NCBI GenBank assembly: GCA_001275005.1
Contig: JWZX01001698.1
Span: forward strand, 1-17,654
Length of the DNA: 17,654 nt
Origin: Chrysochromulina tobinii
Taxonomy: Eukaryota > Haptophyta > Prymnesiales > Chrysochromulinaceae
Direction: 5' to 3'
The notes beneath the pieces were generated by a model. That model had not been told where the DNA came from. It searched no databases and was given only the letters and a program-made list of their open reading frames with translations. The translations under genes were made by a program, and so were the position numbers. This document shows positions 8,252 to 13,809 of this stretch, piece by piece (the stretch's first letter is position 1; every line of letters starts with the position of its first letter).

Positions 8252-10060
8252 TCACTTACTCAGACGATCTTCTGCTGGCGGCTCAGGCTCTGAAGTCTCC
8301 ACGAAAGGCCTGGCCTTACGGACGCGGTTCTGCACGCGCGTGTCCTTCCGCAGCAGCTCGTAGTTCAGTTGCTGGTTGTCGGCGGCATTGGCCGCGTAGG
8401 CGCTCGCTGGCCAGCGCACGTCCATGTCGCTCACCTCGAAGCCGCCGTTGGCGGCGTTGATGTCCTCAACGAGCTCATACGGGAAGAAGTAGTGGCCGCA
8501 CAGGTCTGGGTCGTTTGGATACCGCTCCGCTTCGACCGGCGCGACAATGAGGGCGACGTCGTCCAGCGGAAGAGGTGGCGTGCAGATCAGATCACCTGAC
8601 TGCTCGAGGCGCCGGCGCTCAGCATGGCGCTCGGCCGCGCTCAGCGATCGCCTGGGGCCATCGTGGACCTGATCCTCGTGCTCAGTGGTGGCGCCCCGAT
8701 CGCGCAGGAAGCACGCGACCTTGAGGAAGCCGCCAAACGACGTGATCGAGTTGAGGAAGAGCGGCTCATCCTTCACGCACACGTCGTGCGCAAACGGCGA
8801 CTGGTCGATGCACGTGAGGTGGAGCGGCTGGTTGGCGTTGCGGGCGAACACCTTCGCTTTCTCTGAGCGGCAGTGCTCGAGGCCGCCGCACTGGTACCAC
8901 ACCTGGGGCGAGTGCGCATTCGGGCACGTCTTCGACTCATCTGCGGACGAGATCTCTTGCAGAAAGTAGGCGATCGAGTGTGAGCCGCGCGCGTGCGTCC
9001 ACGAGTGGCCAAGCTTCCAGGGCGGCAGCCCATCCCACCAGGAGTTCTTGAGGATCCAGCCGCCGACGGCACCAAACTGCGTGCGGTAGTTGTCCGAGAA
9101 GCCCACGAGCGCCATCGCGTGCCCACCCTCGAGCCGGGGCTCTGGGTGCGAGCCAGCGGGCAGCCGGAAGAATTCGCCCTCCATGGTATTCGACTCGCGC
9201 TCGGAAGGCACACAGCAGCGCACCCTGCTATACGCAGGCTCGAGCGGGCATGGTTGGCACTTGTCTTCATCGTGCGGGTCGCAGCGCAAGGCGAGTTTCG
9301 TCTCCTCCGTGCACGGGAGCATGTACTGCACTGCCACCATCGCCGTCGAGAAGGACATGAGCCGCCGATTGGACAGCAGCGCGCGCTTGAGTGTGGTCCT
9401 ATCGTAGTAGAAGGTGATCGAGGCGATGCTGAAGCTGAGCGGGTTGGAATGCTTGGCGGCCTCCAGGCCCGGGCACTCGTGGTCTTGGCCCGACTTTTGC
9501 GTGTACGGGCAGATGCTATACGGGAACGCCGCCGTGTTCTCGAGCGCCGTGAGGTAGAACAGAATGGACGCCTCTCCACCATCGGTGGTGGTCGGCATCA
9601 GCTGACGGCCGCGCCACACCTCCTCGCCGACGACGCACGACTCGCGCCCTGGCAGCGCGAGGCACGCGTCGAGGACGGCGATGCCGAACGCCTGCTCTGA
9701 TAGGCGGACCCACTCGCTCGAGTTTAGCCAGCCTTTCTCAACGCCCTGCTGCCGGTACGTGAATTCGAGGACCGAGACGGCCGCGAAGGCCCAGCAGGTC
9801 CCACGCCCGTACTGTAGCTCCACCGGCGTGGTGCCTTCGACCGCGAACTTGTGGATAGAGCCATGCACTGTTTGTTCCGTGACGGATCTGACACCCTGAT
9901 CCGTGGTCGCGAGCACGAGTGCAGAGGTTGGCTCCCACACTCGTCCGACGAGCACGGACAGCACTGCACCGAGCACGAAGGCGCCGGCTAGCCGAGAGTA
10001 GCCGATCCGTGGCGTCTCCACAATGGCGTACGGCGTGTACGACGTGGCAAACGCGTCCAT
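8252..10060 (-). CDS. Membrane-anchored papain-family (C1) cysteine protease
   Basis: 602 residues from the ATG at 10060. The frame is open further, to a TTG at 10117, but that is not a normal eukaryotic start. Papain hallmarks in order are Q-Y-G-R-G-T-C-W-A-F-A (Gln83 oxyanion, Cys89 nucleophile), G-G-H-A-M-A-L-V-G-F (His314) and G-G-W-I-L-K-N-S-W-W (Asn339). A hydrophobic helix at 24-41 (L-A-G-A-F-V-L-G-A-V-L-S-V-L-V-G) predicts a type II membrane protein with a lumenal or external catalytic domain. Only about 40 residues separate this helix from the catalytic domain, so the usual I29 inhibitory propeptide is absent. The 225-residue distance from Cys to His exceeds the papain norm (about 135) and includes Cys-rich stretches (C-Q-P-C, R-C-C-V). 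A C-terminal extension of about 230 residues is not recognised. Activity is plausible because all catalytic residues are intact. Divergent from the fucosyltransferase-like gene. Confidence 0.82.
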   Translation of the reverse strand: MDAFATSYTPYAIVETPRIGYSRLAGAFVLGAVLSVLVGRVWEPTSALVLATTDQGVRSVTEQTVHGSIHKFAVEGTTPVELQYGRGTCWAFAAVSVLEFTYRQQGVEKGWLNSSEWVRLSEQAFGIAVLDACLALPGRESCVVGEEVWRGRQLMPTTTDGGEASILFYLTALENTAAFPYSICPYTQKSGQDHECPGLEAAKHSNPLSFSIASITFYYDRTTLKRALLSNRRLMSFSTAMVAVQYMLPCTEETKLALRCDPHDEDKCQPCPLEPAYSRVRCCVPSERESNTMEGEFFRLPAGSHPEPRLEGGHAMALVGFSDNYRTQFGAVGGWILKNSWWDGLPPWKLGHSWTHARGSHSIAYFLQEISSADESKTCPNAHSPQVWYQCGGLEHCRSEKAKVFARNANQPLHLTCIDQSPFAHDVCVKDEPLFLNSITSFGGFLKVACFLRDRGATTEHEDQVHDGPRRSLSAAERHAERRRLEQSGDLICTPPLPLDDVALIVAPVEAERYPNDPDLCGHYFFPYELVEDINAANGGFEVSDMDVRWPASAYAANAADNQQLNYELLRKDTRVQNRVRKARPFVETSEPEPPAEDRLSK

Positions 10061-10691
10061 GTAACCCGACGGTCCAGCCACGAGCAGCCACGAGACTTTT
10101 TCCGTGCGAGACCACAAGTCAAGTCAAGTCAAGACAAAACTTGAGACCACACTGTGGGGAAAAACCTTTTACGAACAAAACCCACCGGGGGGAGCCGGGT
10201 CACACGGTACGGTGTCCGTTGTATCGATTCTTAAATCTTGACAGTTTTGTACGTGCGCCCGCCGCGCCCGACGTCTAAATCTTCGTCGACTTACCGGTAA
10301 AAAGACACCGGGGGGAGCCGGGACACACACGGGACACACGGGACACGCGGACGCACAAAGGCACACAGACGAATCTCACAACCAACCAAACCCACCAACA
10401 ACACACATCCCGCACGTCAGCGCGACGACCGAAGCCGCGGCCGACTCAACAGCCGCAAGCCCGAAGCCGACCGCTCCCAGCGGCCGACTCAGAAGAGGCC
10501 GCCCCCAGCAAACCCGACCCTGCCTCCGCCCGCTCCCAGTGCGCCTCCCCGCGCCTGCTCGAAGGCGGTCGGCGAAATGAAGGCGCGTGCGGCAGACGCG
10601 TAACGGCCGGCGGCGCGGCCGGAACCCCCGATAAGCTCGAGGCGCGAGAGTACTTACCGGTACAGTACATTCACATGCCGATTTTTGCCAA
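10061..10691. other. Repeat-rich divergent promoter region between the protease and fucosyltransferase-like genes
   Basis: About 630 bases. It contains a CAAGT pentamer run (about 10115-10135), a short GC-rich repeat (10187-10212), a longer copy of the same family (10299-10382), and an 11-mer ACTTACCGGTA at 10289-10299 and 10652-10662. On the minus strand this 11-mer contains GTAAGT, a perfect splice donor. Both flanking promoters must lie here. No gene supported. Confidence 0.6.
10187..10382 (+). repeat. GC-rich dispersed repeat, partial copy (10187-10212) and full copy (10299-10382)
   Basis: The core CCGGGGGGAGCCGGG occurs twice, followed by CACAC or GGGACACAC runs. The second copy continues through CACACAGACGAATCTCACAAC. 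The reverse complement of the full copy matches 13552-13649 along nearly its whole length, with a few small gaps and substitutions by eye. A shorter relative is inside the 1021-1084 element. Confidence 0.75.
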
Positions 10692-12243
10692 ATGCCGGTG
10701 TGCGACCCGTGTGCCGCGGGCCCGTCGGGAGCGGCGTCCCGCTGCCGCGCGGCGCGCAACTGCGAGTCGGGCTCCACGGCGCATTGCGAGTGGGTGCTCG
10801 ACGTGAACAAGACGCTCGCAGTCCGCTGGAATGAGCGAGGAGTGCGCGGCTGGGGAAACTACTGGCCATATCTCCGCACGCTACACTTCGCCGCTGCACT
10901 GCTCGGGCGCAGGTTTCTGGTCTTGCATGACCATTCGCTGCCAACTGATTATCTCATGCTTGGCGGTCGTCTCTCATGGAGCCTGCCGCGAGGCGAGCTG
11001 AGTGACTACCTGGTCGTGCAGCCCGCGGAGCTGAAGTCCTGGAATGTGGCTCACAATGAGAGCGGGATGATAGGCTTCCTCTCGACGCTTGCTGACGTGC
11101 AGCACGTCTTCCTGAACGTGACGTCCACGCTGTCTATCAGCAAATACGCTATTCTCATGAAGGAGTGCCCGAAACAGGAGCACGCTGCCGCCTTCTTGTG
11201 GTGCATGGGACGCTTGTTTTCCTCGCCAAGCCCAGCAATGGCTGTGGAGGTGGGCCGGCTGCGCGCCCGGATAGGTCGGCGAAACTTTTCTGCGTTGCAC
11301 ATGCGGACGTTTGGTGCGGACATGCACATCCCGGCAGAGGCCACAACACCCGATCCGAACTCCACGCTGCGCTTTCTTGCCTGGGAGATCACCTTAAAAC
11401 TCGCTGATGGTACATTCCGCACACTTGAAGCTACGGAGTATGCGGCCGCGTTGCGCGCGATATGCGCAAACGCCAGCGAGCCGCTGTACGTGGCAGCCGA
11501 TTCCCGATCGGCAGTGCTCATGGCGCACCAACTTTGCCCAGGCAATGTTATCTCCCTACCACATGAGTACGGACAGGTGAGGGCGCATGGTGAACGGCGC
11601 GTCGCAGGCCGTGGAGTGAACTCATCGGCAGCCCTCTCCTCAAGCATGTGCGTGTGGTCCACGGTGTCGAACTCAAGCACCATACCTCGTTTCTATCGAC
11701 CTACTATCGACCCGCCCGCCTCTCGCGCCTCTCCCGGCCTGCTGCTAAGTCCTCATAGGAGCACGCCACCAGCGAGACGCAACCTGCAAGCCCGAGTGCG
11801 GACTCCAACATGTGCACATATAAATCACAGATCGCCGGATGCTTCTTACGCCTGCGCAACTGCTGAGTCCCGTTGACAGGCTTGACTGGCTAATGCTATC
11901 ATATGCGCGCGTCGCTGTGCGCTTTGGCGCTCAGCACTCATCGTACATCAAGACGGCTACAGTGGCTGGCTGCGGTGTAAAGATTCACGAATCTCCATCC
12001 TCATGGCGTTTCAAGTCCGCTTCGACATGGTTGCTGGGCAAAGTGGAGCTTGCCCTTCGCGGCGCCCGGCGCAGGAATCAAACGCAGGAATCAAACGCAG
12101 GAATCAAACGCTTGGTCGAGGAGGCGATGCCAGCAGCGCAGGATTGGTGCAATACGAGCCTCGGCAAGATGCTCGTCCAAACTCCGTGTGGCACACCGTG
12201 TTTGCTTGTTTGTCGGGCCACGATTCATGCCGCCTACACGTGA
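10692..12243 (+). CDS. Fucosyltransferase-like glycosyltransferase, two exons (10692..~11566 and 11880..12243)
   Basis: Exon 1 shows fucosyltransferase-superfamily (GT-B; GT23/65/68-like) motifs: R-G-W-G-N-Y-W-P-Y-L-R (52-62, nucleotide-sugar loop), L-H-M-R-T-F-G-A-D (202-210, the HxR motif) and L-Y-V-A-A-D-S-R-S-A-V (265-275). These enzymes transfer fucose from GDP-fucose, usually in the ER or Golgi. After residue 290 the exon-1 frame turns to low-complexity junk. The next family motif, L-D-W-L-M-L-S-Y-A-R-V-A-V, appears at 11881 in another frame, so an intron is needed. The acceptor is TTGACAG ending at 11879. The best-looking donor is CAG|GTGAGG (11577), but it gives an immediate TGA. A weaker GA|GTACGG at 11567 joins in phase, giving 412 residues. 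No signal anchor is visible at the N-terminus, so a 5' exon may be missing. Sugar donor and acceptor are not certain. Confidence 0.62.
11567..11879 (+). other. Predicted intron of the fucosyltransferase-like gene
   Basis: It spans the switch from frame 0 to frame 1 within one conserved domain. The right edge (CCGTTGACAG, 11870-11879) is clear because the exon-2 motif begins at once. The left edge is 11567 if phase is respected, or 11577 if donor strength is. Frame 1 has a stop at 11821-11823, so exon 2 cannot extend left of that. Confidence 0.5.
12071..12109 (+). repeat. 13-bp unit in three perfect tandem copies within coding sequence
   Basis: GCAGGAATCAAAC occurs at 12071-12083, 12084-12096 and 12097-12109. 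Because 13 is not a multiple of 3, the coding frame passes through all three phases of the unit and encodes R-N-Q-T-Q-E-S-N-A-G-I-K-R. Only multiples of three copies keep the same C-terminus. Confidence 0.9.
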
Positions 12244-12636
12244 CCGTCACTTGAGACGTGTTGAGATTGGACCGACAGCAACACGAAGAAGACGATCATG
12301 TCAGTCGCTGGCGCTGTCGTGCCGGGCACCCCGCGCACGGTCCACGGATCGCACGGAAACAGTCGGACGGAACGTCCGGCCGCGGTGCCCGGCCCGCCGA
12401 TGAGAAGAAATGTATTTTCTTATAATTCGTAGCGCCCCACTCACGAAGCTTGCGCGAGGAATACATCGAGCTCACGTCAGAGAAGAAAAGCCTCAGCTGT
12501 GCACCCCGGGCGGCTCGTTGAGAGCGTCCTCTACAGGGCACTGCGTCATGTTCTACCTGGCGTGCGTCGCGCACACACGAGAAGTCGGTACTCGACTAGA
12601 CTCGAGATTCGGCTGCATATTCATTCTTTTGCGCCG
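12244..12636. other. Convergent 3' region between the fucosyltransferase-like and SelU-like genes
   Basis: About 390 bases between two stop codons that face each other. It should hold both 3' UTRs and transcription ends. It contains a perfect hairpin (12364-12378: CGGACG, GAA, CGTCCG) inside a wider 10-bp inverted repeat (GCCGGGCACC at 12321-12330 with 12384-12393), and a minus-strand SECIS-like fold (12480-12562). No gene supported. Confidence 0.6.
12480..12562 (-). promoter_or_regulatory. Tentative SECIS-like stem-loop in the 3' flank of the SelU-like gene
   Basis: On the minus strand, ATGA (12546-12549) and TGAG (12492-12495) can form the tandem G-A/A-G quartet of a SECIS. Between them, GCAGTGCCC pairs with GGGTGCACAGC reading back from the TGA, with two mismatches or a bulge. 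Below the quartet, a lower stem with several mismatches can be drawn by hand. The loop size is plausible. The usual unpaired AA on the 5' side of the apical loop is not evident, so this is only the best candidate found by eye, about 90 bases after the TAG stop. Confidence 0.25.
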
Positions 12637-13458
12637 CTATTTGGAAGCGTTGCCTTGCTCATTGGCCTCAAGGCGTGCGCGCAGTTTCGGCGCGCTGCAC
12701 ACATCCTCGGTGCACATCTGGGGTGCTCTTGGGTCCGCGGAGGTGGAGCTGGGGCTCGATCCGCCGGCAGCCAACGCATTGCGTGCTGCGATGACGAAGT
12801 CTAATCGCTCTGGGAAGGAGATTTGCGGAGCATCATCGATTCCAAGCGCGTCCCTAAGCACCTCATGCACTGGCAGCCAGTCACCAGGGTACTCTTCACG
12901 CCAAGCCCACTTGCACGTCGCGTTCCCGCCAGCATTCAGCCCTTTATGCTCCAAGACCATCAAGCCACCCTGCTGCCAAGAGTGGCCATGACCCGCCGTC
13001 GCATTGCGCAGGCTCACGCGCAGAGCTTCACCCAAGGCCTTATAGCCAAATGTTTTCAGGTGCTTCTTGAACGGTGTAACGAGAGAGGCATACACGGATG
13101 AACGCATTCTGACAGCCTTGTGAGTCGCGCGCTTCCTGTCGATGACGACGGTGCCGGGGATCTTGAAGCCCAGCGATGCGGCGAACTTGCTCGAATATTT
13201 GGCGGACGAGGTGCTGACGATGATCGTCTGGCAGCTGTGCGCCTGAAGCAGATCGGCAACTGGTGCGTACGCAGCGAGCACCACTTCGCATGCAATTCAG
13301 GCCCCGTTGCGCACGAAGAGCATGAGCGTACGATCACCTGTGCCGGCCGCGAGAACCTCGTGCAGAGACGTGGTGCTGCCGTCACACTCCACCGTCGCTT
13401 TCAACAGCGCCGCCATGTCGATGTTAGTGGAGGTCTTCATGGGGCCGTCGGGCGCCAT
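12637..13458 (-). CDS. SelU/PRXL2-like (AhpC/TSA_2) thioredoxin-fold protein, probable selenoprotein with TGA at 13297-13299
   Basis: Reading from the ATG at 13458 gives 273 residues, if TGA at codon 54 is read through, ending in TAG at 12637-12639. Before the TGA: S-L-H-E-V-L...L-M-L-F-V-R-N-G-A. After it: I-A-C-E-V-V-L-A-A-Y-A-P, then I-I-V-S-T-S (79-84), G-F-K-I-P-G-T-V-V-I-D (97-107) and W-Q-Q-G-G-L-M-V-L-E (161-170). This is the AhpC/TSA_2 order (FVR..CxxC, vvS, f.D, QxGG), with the TGA in place of the first Cys and Cys57 as the second: UxxC, as in SelU selenoproteins. The domain probably has thiol/selenol oxidoreductase activity; substrate unknown. Other genes here use TGA as a true stop, so recoding would be specific. 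Later ATGs at 13440 and 13416 are also possible starts. The tail after residue 210 is low complexity with C-T-E-D-V-C. A Cys codon mis-sequenced as TGA, or a pseudogene, are the alternatives. Confidence 0.78.
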
Positions 13459-13809
13459 ATGGGTTTTTGGTGCACGGTCCAAAAGGTCACCCAACAAGGT
13501 CCATGCCGGAGCTTGTCAGGATCTGAATTTCATTCCAAACCGGGTAATGAATGTTGTGAGGTTCGTCTGTGTGATCCGTGTGCCCTTGTGTGCCCGCGTG
13601 TCCCGTGTGTGTCCCGTGTGTGTCCCGGCTCCCCCGGTCTCTTTTGACTGGGTAATGAAAACACTCCTCACGACCAGCACTCACGGACGCTCGAAATAAA
13701 CACATGCCCTGCAAAGTCTTTTTTTCCAAGAGGAACATTGCGGAATGCGAGCTCCGTCAAAGAGTGCAACTCGGACTCATCAAAAACACTCCTGTGCAGA
13801 AGCTGACTC
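13459..13809. promoter_or_regulatory. Divergent promoter region of the SelU-like and UBX-like genes, carrying a repeat insertion
   Basis: About 350 bases between two start codons that point away from each other. The middle is filled by the GC-rich repeat at 13552-13649, so the original spacer would have been about 240 bases. No TATA box is evident on either strand. A CTTTTTTTCC stretch lies near 13718-13730. Confidence 0.5.
13542..13659 (-). mobile_element. 98-bp GC-rich dispersed repeat flanked by a 10-bp direct repeat
   Basis: GGGTAATGAA occurs at 13542-13551 and 13650-13659, exactly flanking 13552-13649. On the minus strand the inside reads GACCGGGGGAGCCGGGACAC, then several GGGACACAC-like units, and ends CACAGACGAACCTCACAACA. 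It matches the plus-strand copy at 10299-10382. The flanking repeat looks like a target-site duplication, which suggests the unit moves or was inserted as a block. It has no coding capacity and no clear terminal inverted repeats. Confidence 0.6.

Noticed and set aside
8993-9700. 235-codon plus-strand ORF inside the protease gene
   Set aside because: Antisense shadow of a gene with clear catalytic motifs on the other strand.
10061-10117. Extending the protease to a start at 10117
   Set aside because: The codon there is TTG. The first ATG is at 10060 and leaves the membrane helix near the N-terminus.
12280-12400. The strong hairpin and inverted repeat around 12364-12378 as the SECIS
   Set aside because: It lacks the ATGA/TGA quartet at proper spacing; it may be a terminator-like or structural hairpin instead.
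13297-13299. TGA as an ordinary stop making two separate small genes
   Set aside because: The two halves form one AhpC/TSA_2 domain in the same frame. The downstream half would start at a GTG and lack half its active site.
13459-13497. Extending the SelU-like protein to 13497
   Set aside because: The codon at 13495-13497 is TTG on the coding strand. The first ATG in frame is at 13458.
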